Assembly (NCBI GenBank): GCA_024694125.1
Contig: JAILKE010000034.1
Location: 1 to 60,202 of the forward strand
From: Bacteroidales bacterium
GTDB taxonomy: Bacteria > Bacteroidota > Bacteroidia > Bacteroidales > UBA3663
Length of the DNA: 60,202 bases
Reading direction: 5' to 3'
Position numbers and translations under genes: made by a program. Positions within the stretch are counted from its first letter, which is position 1. Each line of letters begins with the position of its first letter. The notes below the pieces were generated by a model, which did no database searches, was not told where the DNA came from, and worked only from the letters and a program-made list of their open reading frames with translations. This document shows positions 34,245 through 42,103 of this stretch, one piece after another.

Positions 34245-34892
34245 TTACAGATTTTTCAGGTCGTGGACCATCTGTACGGGGTCGGCAGACTTGAAGACGG
34301 TATTGCCCGTCACGAGTATATCCACGCCAGCTTCCTTGAGCAGACGACCGGTCTCGAGGTTGACGCCTCCGTCGCACTCTATCCAGGCGTGCGCACCGCG
34401 CTCCGCGATCATCTGGCGCAGGCGACGAACCTTGTCGGTCATGGACGGGATGAACTTCTGTGCGCCGAAGCCTGGATTGACCGTCATCACCAGCGCCAGG
34501 TCGATGTCGCAGATGACCTCCTCCAGCACCGTGAGCGAAGTGCCTGGATTGACAGCCACTCCAGCCAGCATCCCTGCCTCATGTATCTGCTGTATGGTAC
34601 GGTGCAGGTTGGGACAACACTCCTGATGCACGGTCATGATGCGTGCGCCCAGACGGGCCAGGGTGTCGCACCACTGCTCGGGATGCACCACCATCAGGTG
34701 TACGTCGAACGGTTTCTGCACGGCCTTGGCTATGGATGCCATCACTGGAAAACCGAACGAGATATTGGGCACGAAGGTGCCATCCATCACGTCGAAGTGC
34801 AGGTAGTCGGCCTCACTGCGGTTCAACCATTCTATCTCTTTGTCCATGTGAACGAAATCGGCGCTCAACAGGGATGGAGCTATCTTTATCAT
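34245..34892 (-). CDS. rpe: ribulose-phosphate 3-epimerase
   Basis: Interconverts D-ribulose 5-phosphate and D-xylulose 5-phosphate in the pentose phosphate pathway. 215 aa, the standard size. ATG 34892 gives MIKIAPSLLSADF; the in-frame extension to 34997 merely translates the TTTCAACTTTCAA repeat and is rejected. Active-site strings: LHFDVMDGTFVPNISFG with catalytic Asp and metal His, VHLMVVHPEQW, VHQE, VNPGTSL, VMTVNPGFGAQKFIP, ECDGGVNLE and VTGNTVFKSAD. TIM barrel, cytoplasmic. lgt is upstream in the same direction, 121 bp away, across the word array. Confidence 0.97.
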   Translation of the reverse strand: MIKIAPSLLSADFVHMDKEIEWLNRSEADYLHFDVMDGTFVPNISFGFPVMASIAKAVQKPFDVHLMVVHPEQWCDTLARLGARIMTVHQECCPNLHRTIQQIHEAGMLAGVAVNPGTSLTVLEEVICDIDLALVMTVNPGFGAQKFIPSMTDKVRRLRQMIAERGAHAWIECDGGVNLETGRLLKEAGVDILVTGNTVFKSADPVQMVHDLKNL

Positions 34893-34997
34893 ATTTGAAA
34901 ATTGAGAATTGAAAGTTGAAAAATGAAAATTGAAAGTTGAAAATTGAAAATTGAAAGTTGAAAATTGAAAATTGAAATACTCAACTGACTGACTCAT
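34893..34997. repeat. TTTTCAA/TTTCAAC word array abutting the rpe start
   Basis: On the minus strand the heptamer-like words TTTTCAA and CTTTCAA are repeated about eleven times and end directly at the rpe ATG. The array is headed by GAGTCAGTCAGTTGAG (34996-34981), a word shared with the 36-kb repeats and the 46.6-kb leader. Confidence 0.9.
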
Positions 34998-35013
34998 TTT
35001 TCATTTTTAACTT

Positions 35014-35853
35014 TTACTTTTTCACTTGCGAAGTCATCGCCCTTACTATGAGCCAGATGCCAGCCAGAATGAATGGGATACTCAGTATCTGACCCATATC
35101 GAGGAGCATACCCTCTTCGAAGTCCTCCTGGACGTTCTTGACGAACTCGATGCAGAAGCGGCTGCCGAAGACCAGCAGGAAGAAGCTGCCCAACAGCAAG
35201 CCCGGACGGTCTCCAGCCCTGTAGCGCTTGTAGAGCCATGCATTGAGGAAGAAGACTCCCAGGTAGCAGGCTGCTTCATACAGCTGTGTAGGGTGCGACG
35301 GAGCGGTGAAGATTGGTTCACGGCCTGCCTCGTATGCCCCCATATTGGTGATGAAACGGAAGCCCCACGGCAAGTCGGTCTCGTGACCATATATCTCGTG
35401 ATTGAAGAGGTTACCCAGTCGTATCAGTGCTGCCACCGGAGCGACGGCTATGCCGAGACGGTCCAGGACAAAGAGCGGCGACAACTTGTCTCGCTTCGCA
35501 TAAATCAGCACTGCCAGGAAGACGCCCAGCGTACCGCCATGACTGGCCAGACCGCCCTTCCACGTCATCAGCATCTCGAGCGGGTGCGACAGGTAGTACT
35601 GCGGGTCGTAGAACAGACAGTGTCCCAATCGGGCACCTATCAACGTACCGAAGAAACAATACATAAAGAGCACATAGACGCGCTCGGGATCCTTGCCATC
35701 CAGCTTATAGTACTTCTCCATCAGTTTCGCACCAATATAGAAACCGATGATGAACATCAACGCATACCATCTCAGATCAAGGGATCCGAAAAATGGTACA
35801 TTTCCTATATGAAATATTACTGGATGAACGGTCCAAGTGACAACATTAAACAT
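35014..35853 (-). CDS. lgt: prolipoprotein diacylglyceryl transferase
   Basis: Inner-membrane enzyme that transfers diacylglycerol from phosphatidylglycerol to the lipobox Cys of prolipoproteins, the first step of lipoprotein maturation needed by the many lipoproteins in this window. 279 aa with seven hydrophobic segments. Family motifs: GARLGHCLFYDP (73-84), GGLASHGG with catalytic His 105, the Lgt signature region RLGNLFNHEIYG (145-156) and HPTQLYEA. The start ATG 35853 gives MFNVVTWTVHPVIFHIG. The promoter lies at 35874. rpe follows in the same direction. Confidence 0.97.
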   Translation of the reverse strand: MFNVVTWTVHPVIFHIGNVPFFGSLDLRWYALMFIIGFYIGAKLMEKYYKLDGKDPERVYVLFMYCFFGTLIGARLGHCLFYDPQYYLSHPLEMLMTWKGGLASHGGTLGVFLAVLIYAKRDKLSPLFVLDRLGIAVAPVAALIRLGNLFNHEIYGHETDLPWGFRFITNMGAYEAGREPIFTAPSHPTQLYEAACYLGVFFLNAWLYKRYRAGDRPGLLLGSFFLLVFGSRFCIEFVKNVQEDFEEGMLLDMGQILSIPFILAGIWLIVRAMTSQVKK

Positions 35854-35873
35854 ATTCGTAATTATTTATGCCG

Positions 35874-35904
35874 CGAAGATAGCCATTTTTTACGTAACTA
35901 CAAA
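35874..35904 (-). promoter_or_regulatory. promoter for lgt
   Basis: Minus strand TTTG (35904-35901), 19 bp, TATCTTCG (35881-35874; one mismatch to TAnnTTTG). Start site near 35867, leader about 14 nt. Confidence 0.6.
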
Positions 35905-36074
35905 GGATTTAACAAAATTTATTTGCTTATTTCATAAAAAGGTATATTCACCCATATCCTATGGAATAATTGTCAATTTGAGTTGTTATACCCGTCCAAT
36001 ATTAGTTCGTTTTATTGAAAGCGAAAGACGCAAAGCAAACGAAGTACAGAGACAAAAACGGAAACGAAAAAACT

Positions 36075-36691
36075 CCACTAATTGTCATTAATTAAAATTA
36101 ATTCAGTCAGTTGAGAGATTTTTTCCATTAATTGTCATTAATCAACATTAATTCAGTCAGTTGGGACGTGAATTCTAAACGCGGTATATTTGCCACAGCA
36201 AATATACCTTCTGTCGCACCTTCGGCGCTCGATACAATCGACGACGTGCTACTGTGGGAAGCGGGGGCTCACGCCCCCGCCTGTATTCCCGCACACCTTC
36301 GGCGTGCTGCCTAACTGGAAACAGAGGAAAGAAAATGGTTAAGGGTCGTTATAGTTCAAGGTTTAATGGAGAACACAGTGAAGCAATATTTGGAATGTTT
36401 GAAGTCTCACAAAAGGGCGGTGTTATTAATGTAATAAGATTGATTTGTATTTCATTGTGGATTCACCCTCAACTGACTGAATTAATGTTGATTGATGACA
36501 ATTAATGGAGAATTATAAAGGGTATAGTTTAAGGTTTAATGAAGGGCACAATGAAGCAATATTTGGAGAGTTTGATGTCTCACAAAAAGGGAGGTGTTAT
36601 TAATGTAAATTAATGTATAAGATTGATTTGTATCTCATTGTGGATTCACCCTCAACTGACTGAATTAATGTTGATTGATGACAATTAATGG
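36075..36691. repeat. 39-bp element, four copies in inverted orientation
   Basis: Plus-strand copies at 36075-36113 and 36125-36163 and minus-strand copies at 36470-36508 and 36653-36691. Core CATTAATCAACATTAATTCA followed by GTCAGTTG. The inner pair is inverted with one mismatch in 39 bp, so the intervening 306 bp could form a large cruciform or be flanked like a mobile element. Confidence 0.9.
36209..36324 (+). repeat. three-hairpin palindromic element, copy A
   Basis: About 116 bp starting TTCTGTCGCACCTTCGG and ending CTGCCTAACTGGAAACAG. Contains hairpins GCGGGGGCTCACGCCCCCGC and GCACACCTTCGGCGTGC, plus a weaker one at the start. An inverted copy with compensatory stem changes lies at 60087-60202. 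Confidence 0.9.
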
Positions 36692-36738
36692 AGAATTATA
36701 AAGGTTATAGTTTAAAGTTTAATGGATTATACCCATGA
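36335..36738 (+). repeat. 183-bp tandem repeat with short similar frames
   Basis: Two and a half copies; the two full start points at 36505 and 36688 are 183 bp apart. Each copy can encode a short peptide: 36335-36505 (56 aa), 36505-36603 (32 aa), 36688-36738 (16 aa). They share YSxxFN, EAIFGxF and VSQKG. The first stop overlaps the next start as TAATG. Whether any is translated is unknown; they may be fragments of one decayed gene. Confidence 0.6.
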
Positions 36739-36765
36739 TGGCGGGAACAATGCGATTTTTTGGTG

Positions 36766-36850
36766 CTGCCCTTGCTCGGCGTACGCCTCATAACGTACTG
36801 GAACCCATGGCGTTGCCATGGGCTATTAGGTGTTGCCCCTTCGGGGCGTT
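36766..36850. repeat. cluster of small palindromes
   Basis: GGCGTACGCC (36779-36788), CCCATGGCGTTGCCATGGG (36806-36824) and GCCCCTTCGGGGC (36835-36847) follow each other within 85 bp, a palindromic unit style widespread in intergenic DNA of Bacteroidota and other phyla. Confidence 0.8.
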
Positions 36851-36863
36851 CTTCTACATGCGA

Positions 36864-37052
36864 GTAAATGGTTCGTTCAATTCGGTGTTCCTTAAAAATC
36901 TGTTCCAATCTTGTTCAATCTGTTCGATCTGCGTTCCTCTACACTCGCGAGAAAAAGGCTCGTTCCAAATTCGTTTAATTTTTGAACAACACGAACGAAA
37001 CGAATATGTTAGGATTAATTCGTTCAATTCGGTGTTTCTTATAATCCGTTCG
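36864..37052 (-). repeat. GAACG-rich degenerate repeat, minus-strand copy
   Basis: On the minus strand: ATATTCGTTTCGTTCGTG, GGAACGCAGATCGAACAG, ATTGAACAAGATTGGAAC and AACACCGAATTGAACGAA in series. The same order is found on the plus strand at 59700-59963. Confidence 0.9.
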
Positions 37053-37135
37053 TGATCTTTATTTGTCGTTCGATCAACATTCCTTTCAATGGGAGAAGCA
37101 AATTGGCGCGAAGGAAAAGGTTTTTACAAAATATA

Positions 37136-37167
37136 TTTGGTTATTCAATAAAAAGATGCTATCTTTA
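37136..37167 (+). promoter_or_regulatory. promoter for xseA
   Basis: TTTG (37136-37139), 20 bp, TATCTTTA (37160-37167; last base off consensus). The start site near 37174 gives a leader of about 43 nt. The longer in-frame reading of xseA from 37052 crosses it and is rejected. Confidence 0.65.
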
Positions 37168-37216
37168 CGGCGCGATAAGAGAGGGCGAGACAAACCACAG
37201 AACACAAGACAACACT

Positions 37217-38446
37217 ATGCAAGAATCCATCTCACTATACCAACTCAACAGGCAGGTGGCACAGGCCATCAGTGCACAGTTCAGGACACCGGTGTGGATC
37301 ACCGCCGAGATAGCCAGGCTGGGACTGGCTGGGCGCGGGCACTGCTACCTGGAACTGATCGAGAAACAGCCACAGACAGGCGCTACACTGGCGCGCGCCA
37401 GCGCTACTATATGGGCTTCGCACTGGCCACTGATCAGCGCCACCTTCGAGCGCGGTACGGGTCAACAGCTCGGCGCCGGCATCAAGGTACTGGTGCAGGT
37501 GCAGGTATCGATGCACCCGGAGTACGGCTACAGCCTGAATATAGTCAACATCGACCCATCGTACACACTGGGCGAGATACAGCGCATCAGGATGGAGATA
37601 CTGCAACGACTGCGCGACGAGGGTATGCTCGATGCCAACAGGAGCCTGCTCCTGCCCCGCCTGACGCAGCGCATAGCCGTGATAAGCAGTGCTACGGCGG
37701 CGGGATACGGCGACTTCTGCCACCAACTGGAACACAACGAGTACGGTGTGCGGCTGTACACACACCTGTTCCCAGCCCTGGTGCAGGGCCAACAGACCGA
37801 GCAGTCGGTCATAGCAGCATTGACCAAGGTTTACGAGTACGCCGACCTCTTCGACGTGGTGGTCATCATACGCGGCGGCGGTGCCGTGTCGGACCTGAAC
37901 TGCTTCGACAGTTATCCGCTGGCTGCCCATGTGGCCAACTTCCCGCTGCCGGTCATAGTGGGCATAGGGCACGAAAGGGACAGCACCGTGCTGGACGTCG
38001 TCGCCCATACGTCGGTCAAGACTCCGACTGCCGCTGCCGCCCTGCTCATAGACCGTCTGGCTGGCGAACTGGCACAGTTGGAGCAATGGCAGCACGATGT
38101 GACAGACCTGTCGCGCGGCCGCATCGAACGGGAGATGCTCCGCGTGGAGCGCCTGACGAATGCTGTCCGATCGTCGCACCTGACCCTGGGGCAACAGCAG
38201 AACCGCCTCTCGCTGCTGCGTGACCAGATCAAACTGCTGCTGCACGCCCGCATGGAACGGGAGAAACAACGGCAAGAGTACCTGGAGCGCTCCATCGAAG
38301 TGGTGCAACCTGCCAACATACTGCGCCGCGGATTCTCCATCACCCGCCAGAACGGCCAATCCATCAAGTCGGCCAGCGGAATTGAACCAGGTTCAATCAT
38401 CGAGACCGAGACAGCCGACGGCACGCTCCGTTCGGTGGTTCAATGA
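37217..38446 (+). CDS. xseA: exodeoxyribonuclease VII large subunit
   Basis: Catalytic subunit of exonuclease VII, which degrades single-stranded DNA from both ends into oligonucleotides during repair. 409 aa from ATG 37217 (MQESISLYQLNRQVAQAISA). The N-terminal OB-fold (VWITAEIARLGLAGRGHCYLELIE) is followed by the catalytic half with PRLTQRIAVISSATAAGYGDF, VVIIRGGGAVSDLNCFDSYPLAAHVA and PVIVGIGHERDSTVLDVVAHTSVKTPTAAA. The C-terminal coiled coil (about 270-370) is where XseB binds. No xseB-like gene follows; the downstream gene is on the opposite strand. A leftward frame of 374 codons on the opposite strand is a shadow. Confidence 0.96.
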   Translation: MQESISLYQLNRQVAQAISAQFRTPVWITAEIARLGLAGRGHCYLELIEKQPQTGATLARASATIWASHWPLISATFERGTGQQLGAGIKVLVQVQVSMHPEYGYSLNIVNIDPSYTLGEIQRIRMEILQRLRDEGMLDANRSLLLPRLTQRIAVISSATAAGYGDFCHQLEHNEYGVRLYTHLFPALVQGQQTEQSVIAALTKVYEYADLFDVVVIIRGGGAVSDLNCFDSYPLAAHVANFPLPVIVGIGHERDSTVLDVVAHTSVKTPTAAAALLIDRLAGELAQLEQWQHDVTDLSRGRIEREMLRVERLTNAVRSSHLTLGQQQNRLSLLRDQIKLLLHARMEREKQRQEYLERSIEVVQPANILRRGFSITRQNGQSIKSASGIEPGSIIETETADGTLRSVVQ

Positions 38447-38565
38447 ACGGAAGGAAGAGAGAACTATCTCTTTACGCTACAAATCAATGAAATACAGCAA
38501 TGGCTGCAATGACCCATCCAGGTCGTTGCAGCCATTGATATATTCGGTACGGAAGACAAATCAGA

Positions 38566-39738
38566 TTATTGCTTCGCCAATTTCTTGCGGTCCTCGACAA
38601 GGGTGGTGAAGTTCTTCTCAATGCGCTTGGCGTACTTCTCAGGCTTCTCCTCGCGCAGGGTGTACAGGGCTTGGAGTGCCTTGATTTCGCCAGTGAACTG
38701 GCGGTTGTGACCATAGTGCGTGAGCAGGCAGTCATAGACATTGCTGTAGAACTCCTGGTTCAATGTCGTATCGGCAGTGGAGAGCTGATACCGGATGCTG
38801 GCAGCCAGGTATGAACCGAAATAGCCTGTGGCGAGTGTATCCTGCATCCACTCCACCTCGGGCACACCGAAAAACACCATGACATCTTTGGAATTGAACG
38901 AGAAATTGCGCAAATAATTGAAAACGTATGTCATCGAGTCGCCAGTGAAATAATGCGACAGGTAATAGATCGAGGCGAAGAAGGCATCCTCACGGTGCAT
39001 ACTGCACTTGTCCGGCGTAGAGAGGTCGGCTGGCATGGGCAAATAGCCGAACTTGTTTTCGTGCTTCAACTGCGCGACGAGTTCATCGCACCGCTTGGCT
39101 TCGTCCGTGCGGCCCACGTTGGTGAGATACTTAGACAGATACTCAGTCTCGTCCATATAGAGTGAACTGTGACGACCCTTCACTTGCTCGAAGATGTTGA
39201 GCGCCTGCGTCTGATAGAGCACGGCATCCTCGTCGCGATTGGAGTAACTGGCCACCTCGGCGGCACGCATCAGACTGATGCCCATATCCATATCGTTGGT
39301 GCGCAGGGTATAGTAGATGTCCAAAGCCCGCTTGCTATAGGCCGTGGCATGAGCGTAGTCATTGATGGAAGTGTAGTACAATGCAATGTTGTCGCACAGA
39401 TTGGCCATCTGCCGGGTAGAGTCACGGTGCAGGCTCTCCAACTTAGCCACACCCTGCTTGGCACGGTCGATGGCACGCTGGTACTGCTTCAGGTTGCGAT
39501 AGATGACGCCCTGGTAGGTGATCAATGCCACCTGCAGTGAATCAGTAGGTTCCTGCTGTGCCTGTATGGCAGCCAGGGTCTGCTCGGAGTACTGGAGTGC
39601 CTTGGAATACTCGTCATCGGCCATAGCCTGGCGCATCTTCACGAACAGTTCCTGCGCCCGGGGCGATAGTTGTTCGGCACGCAGGGACAGGGTCAAACCT
39701 AAAATAAGAAATAGGACAAAGCTAAGATAACGTTTCAT
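38566..39738 (-). CDS. exported TPR-repeat protein
   Basis: A 390-aa protein with signal peptide MKRYLSFVLFLILGLTLSLRAEQ from ATG 39738; an upstream in-frame ATG (39786) lacks signal character. Residues ~25-225 are tetratricopeptide-like helix pairs (EYSKALQYSEQTLAAIQ, KQYQRAIDRAKQGVAKLE, DYAHATAYSKRALDIYY, RDEDAVLYQTQALNIFEQVKG). The rest has no known domain, only aromatic-rich helices (FFASIYYLSHYFTGDSMTYV). No membrane anchor after the signal, so it is periplasmic or secreted. Probably a scaffold for a partner protein; no function can be assigned. Confidence 0.8.
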   Translation of the reverse strand: MKRYLSFVLFLILGLTLSLRAEQLSPRAQELFVKMRQAMADDEYSKALQYSEQTLAAIQAQQEPTDSLQVALITYQGVIYRNLKQYQRAIDRAKQGVAKLESLHRDSTRQMANLCDNIALYYTSINDYAHATAYSKRALDIYYTLRTNDMDMGISLMRAAEVASYSNRDEDAVLYQTQALNIFEQVKGRHSSLYMDETEYLSKYLTNVGRTDEAKRCDELVAQLKHENKFGYLPMPADLSTPDKCSMHREDAFFASIYYLSHYFTGDSMTYVFNYLRNFSFNSKDVMVFFGVPEVEWMQDTLATGYFGSYLAASIRYQLSTADTTLNQEFYSNVYDCLLTHYGHNRQFTGEIKALQALYTLREEKPEKYAKRIEKNFTTLVEDRKKLAKQ

Positions 39739-39800
39739 AATAGGGGATTTGAGTGATTGTGGTATAAAAGATTCAGGTAGGCTCAAAGCGAAACTGAATG

Positions 39801-39840
39801 AAAAAAAATTGTTCCGCCTGCAGAGGCAGACGGAACAATA
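39801..39840 (-). terminator. terminator after the TPR/OmpA-like lipoprotein gene
   Basis: On the minus strand the stem TTGTTCCGTCTGCC/GCAGGCGGAACAA (one mismatch) with a TCT loop is followed by eight T residues, 23 bp past the stop. Confidence 0.92.
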
Positions 39841-39863
39841 TATATATTGTCAATGTGTAGCGA

Positions 39864-41543
39864 TTAGAGAGCAGCTACAGCGGCAGCATACTTGGCGAAC
39901 TCAGCGTCGTCAGCAGCCTTAGCCTTGAGAGAAGCGTCCTTAGCGACTGCCTCCTTGAGGTTAGAAGCAACTGCGTCAGCATTGTTGGTGCGAGCTGCAA
40001 CGACAGCGAGCAGGTAGTAAGTAACGCCGTTCTTGTCCTCGATACCGTCGAGGGTAGCCTTGGCGTCGCTGTACTTCTGAGAGCAGATCTGAGCTACTGC
40101 GAGGTTGTTGCACTTCTTGGCACCGAATGAGTTGATAGCCTGTGCATACTTGCCCTTGCGAACGAGCAGAGTACCGTAAGCCTCGCCGTACTCCTCGCAA
40201 GAACCAGCCTTGCCGAGGTAGGTCTCAGCAGCCTCGAGGTCACCGTCCTGGAGAGCGATGAGGCCGAGGTTCATGTTGGCCTGTGCGTTGTTGGCGTCCT
40301 TAGCTACGATAGCCTCCCAGGTCTTCTTAGCCTCATCGAGCTTGCCCTGGTTGAAGAGGATACCAGCAGTGTTGTTGGCTGCACGGAAATCCTGTGGGAA
40401 GCGGTTGGTAGCGATGCGGTAGGTGTTCAGCTTGGCAGCATCCTCCTTCTGCAGCTTGGCAGCATAGAGGAGCTCCTCGAGGGTGAGCGAGTCAGGTGTG
40501 CTGGCCAGGATGCTGAGGATCTCCTCGTCGCTGTGACCGATGTTGCGGATGGTAGCGGTAACCTTAGAGTAACGGAGCTGTGGGAGAATGTCCTCAGCGA
40601 GTTCCTTGTATGCTGCAGAGAGGTTCTTGATCTCGGCCTCACGCTGATCTGGGTTAGAGATACGGCCCAGTACGTTGAGCACGAGCTGCTTGTCCTGGAT
40701 GTCGCTGTTCTGAACCAGAGTGCGGAAGCCCTCCCAGTCCTCGGCGATCTGCTCAGGAGTGATGGTACCCTCCAGCTTGGCCTTCTTGAGGAAGCTCTGG
40801 AGATAGTTAGAAGAAGACTTCTCACGACCAGCAGCGAGACGCTCGTTCAGGCTGACAGCACCTTCAGGAGATGCGGTTGAAACCATGTTGATGCCATCGA
40901 GCTCGCGGCGCTCCTCCTCCTTGGTATTCTTGATCATCTTCTCTACCTCCTTCATCTCATCCTTGCGCTGCTCGGTGGCACGCAGGTTGGTTGACTGATA
41001 CTGGTAGATGAGCGAAGCAGCATACTTGTCGAAGGTATCCTTGACGAACTGGTCAGCTGAGTAAGCTGGAGTAGCCTCAGCGCCGGTAGCCATAGTCTCG
41101 GTAGCGATGACGCCGTCAGCGATCTTGATGCGGTCGAAGGTGAACTCCTTCTTGCCGATGTGGCCTACATATTCGATATAGAGTTCAGACTTGGCCATGT
41201 CAGGCACGTAGTCGAAGTGAGCCTTGAAGGTGAGGGTACCACCATACTTGTAGTTGACGGTCTCGTCGTTGCCCTTGACCTTCTCGCCCTGATAGGTGAT
41301 GGTCTCAGACTTAGCCTCGCCAGTAGCATAAACCAGGACTGGAGTAATGTCGATGGTGGCCTTCTTCTTGAAATATTTCTCAGGATAGGTGACGGTGATA
41401 GTAGCATCAACTGAGCTACCTACCTCGACCAATGGGCTTGGGTCGCAAGTGAAGTTGTCACTTGTGAGGGGCTTCAAGTTCTTGCACGAAGTAGTAGCCA
41501 GAAGCGCTACTGCGGCAAGTGCCAATGAAAAAATCTTCTTCAT
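39864..41543 (-). CDS. abundant-type outer-membrane lipoprotein with OmpA-like and TPR regions
   Basis: A 559-aa lipoprotein: MKKIFSLALAAVALLATTSC with lipid Cys at residue 20. The N-terminal ~150 residues are beta-rich. Residues ~215-255 contain GINMVSTASPEGAVSLNERLAAGREKSS, resembling the OmpA-like peptidoglycan-binding core (ASPEG...N..LA..RA). The last ~200 residues are TPR units (NNTAGILFNQGKLDEAKKTWEAIVAKD and NAQANMNLGLIALQDGDLEAAETYLGKAG). Codons are strongly biased (GAG, CTG, GTT/GCT/GCA mix, few rare ones), and promoter and terminator are both near perfect, so it is probably one of the most abundant envelope proteins. Homologues are widespread in Bacteroidales, function unproven; a structural role between outer membrane and cell wall is likely. 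Confidence 0.82.
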   Translation of the reverse strand: MKKIFSLALAAVALLATTSCKNLKPLTSDNFTCDPSPLVEVGSSVDATITVTYPEKYFKKKATIDITPVLVYATGEAKSETITYQGEKVKGNDETVNYKYGGTLTFKAHFDYVPDMAKSELYIEYVGHIGKKEFTFDRIKIADGVIATETMATGAEATPAYSADQFVKDTFDKYAASLIYQYQSTNLRATEQRKDEMKEVEKMIKNTKEEERRELDGINMVSTASPEGAVSLNERLAAGREKSSSNYLQSFLKKAKLEGTITPEQIAEDWEGFRTLVQNSDIQDKQLVLNVLGRISNPDQREAEIKNLSAAYKELAEDILPQLRYSKVTATIRNIGHSDEEILSILASTPDSLTLEELLYAAKLQKEDAAKLNTYRIATNRFPQDFRAANNTAGILFNQGKLDEAKKTWEAIVAKDANNAQANMNLGLIALQDGDLEAAETYLGKAGSCEEYGEAYGTLLVRKGKYAQAINSFGAKKCNNLAVAQICSQKYSDAKATLDGIEDKNGVTYYLLAVVAARTNNADAVASNLKEAVAKDASLKAKAADDAEFAKYAAAVAAL

Positions 41544-41628
41544 TTCGTGATTAAAATTTAATTGTTTATTGAGTTTAGTTTTTTTATCTTGACAATTCGT
41601 GTTTTTTGCGTGTTTAAAAGAACCGCCG

Positions 41629-41660
41629 CAAAGATAATTATATTTTTATAAAAAAACAAA
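41629..41660 (-). promoter_or_regulatory. strong promoter for the abundant lipoprotein
   Basis: Minus strand TTTG (41660-41657), exactly 20 bp, TATCTTTG (41636-41629). The start site near 41622 gives a leader of about 80 nt rich in T and A. Confidence 0.85.
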
Positions 41661-42078
41661 TTTTAGTGCAAATTATTACATTTTTTCACAGATATTATCA
41701 AATATTGGCACACAAAAAGCCGATTGAAACGGTCAGAACCGCACTTCTGATTGTGTAAGCGCATTTCAGCACCCGGCCATTTCGCTGCCGATTCGCTATC
41801 GTTTCGGATTGACCTACTCATGCCACTGCCGAGCGATGCCCCAGCGTAAGTGCAGCGTAAGTGAAATGTCTTACGCTGGTCTTACGCTGCACTTACGCTG
41901 AAGGGGCGGAACTGGGTGGGTATAAATAAGGACAAAGGGACAAGAGACAAAGGGACAAAGGACAAAGTACAAGAAGGATGGTGATGATTGGGAAAGTATT
42001 AGAAGGGTATTGGATGCGTATTATGAAGGTATTATGAGGGTATTATGAGGTCATTAGATGGGTATTGGACAATAAAAG
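41661..42078. repeat. gap with hairpin and word arrays
   Basis: No gene. Holds the hairpin at 41842-41900, a GACAAAGGGACAAAG array (41930-41976) and a GGGTATTATGAGG array (41996-42068), both degenerate tandem words. Confidence 0.8.
41842..41900. repeat. long hairpin element, copy B (CAGCGTAAGTGCAG family)
   Basis: Left arm 41842-41861 and right arm 41881-41900 are perfectly complementary over 20 bp with a 19-base loop. Same family as 6198-6256, with a C-G pair where copy A has A-T. Confidence 0.92.
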
Positions 42079-42103
42079 GCTCATCACCCCTCGGGATGAA
42101 CCT
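42072..42103 (-). terminator. terminator overlapping the xerD stop codon
   Basis: On the minus strand GGTTCATC pairs with GATGAGCC around CCGAGGGGT, followed by TTTTATTG. The stem covers the last codons of xerD. Confidence 0.6.

Larger units (their letters stand above)
35905..37135. repeat. gene-free repeat mosaic between lgt and xseA
   Basis: About 1.2 kb without a supported gene. In order: a promoter-like copy similar to that of xseA (35918-35946); four 39-bp elements in two orientations; the three-hairpin element (36209-36324); a 183-bp tandem repeat (36335-36738); palindromes around 36770-36846; and a GAACG-rich degenerate repeat (36864-37052). Each is listed or discussed separately. Confidence 0.85.

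Noticed and set aside
36705-36908. 67-codon leftward frame across the small palindromes
   Set aside because: Composed of palindromic and GAACG repeat sequence; similar frames arise wherever these repeats occur.
37235-38359. 374-codon leftward open frame opposite xseA
   Set aside because: Entirely within xseA, domainless, without a start context; xseA motifs are complete on the other strand.
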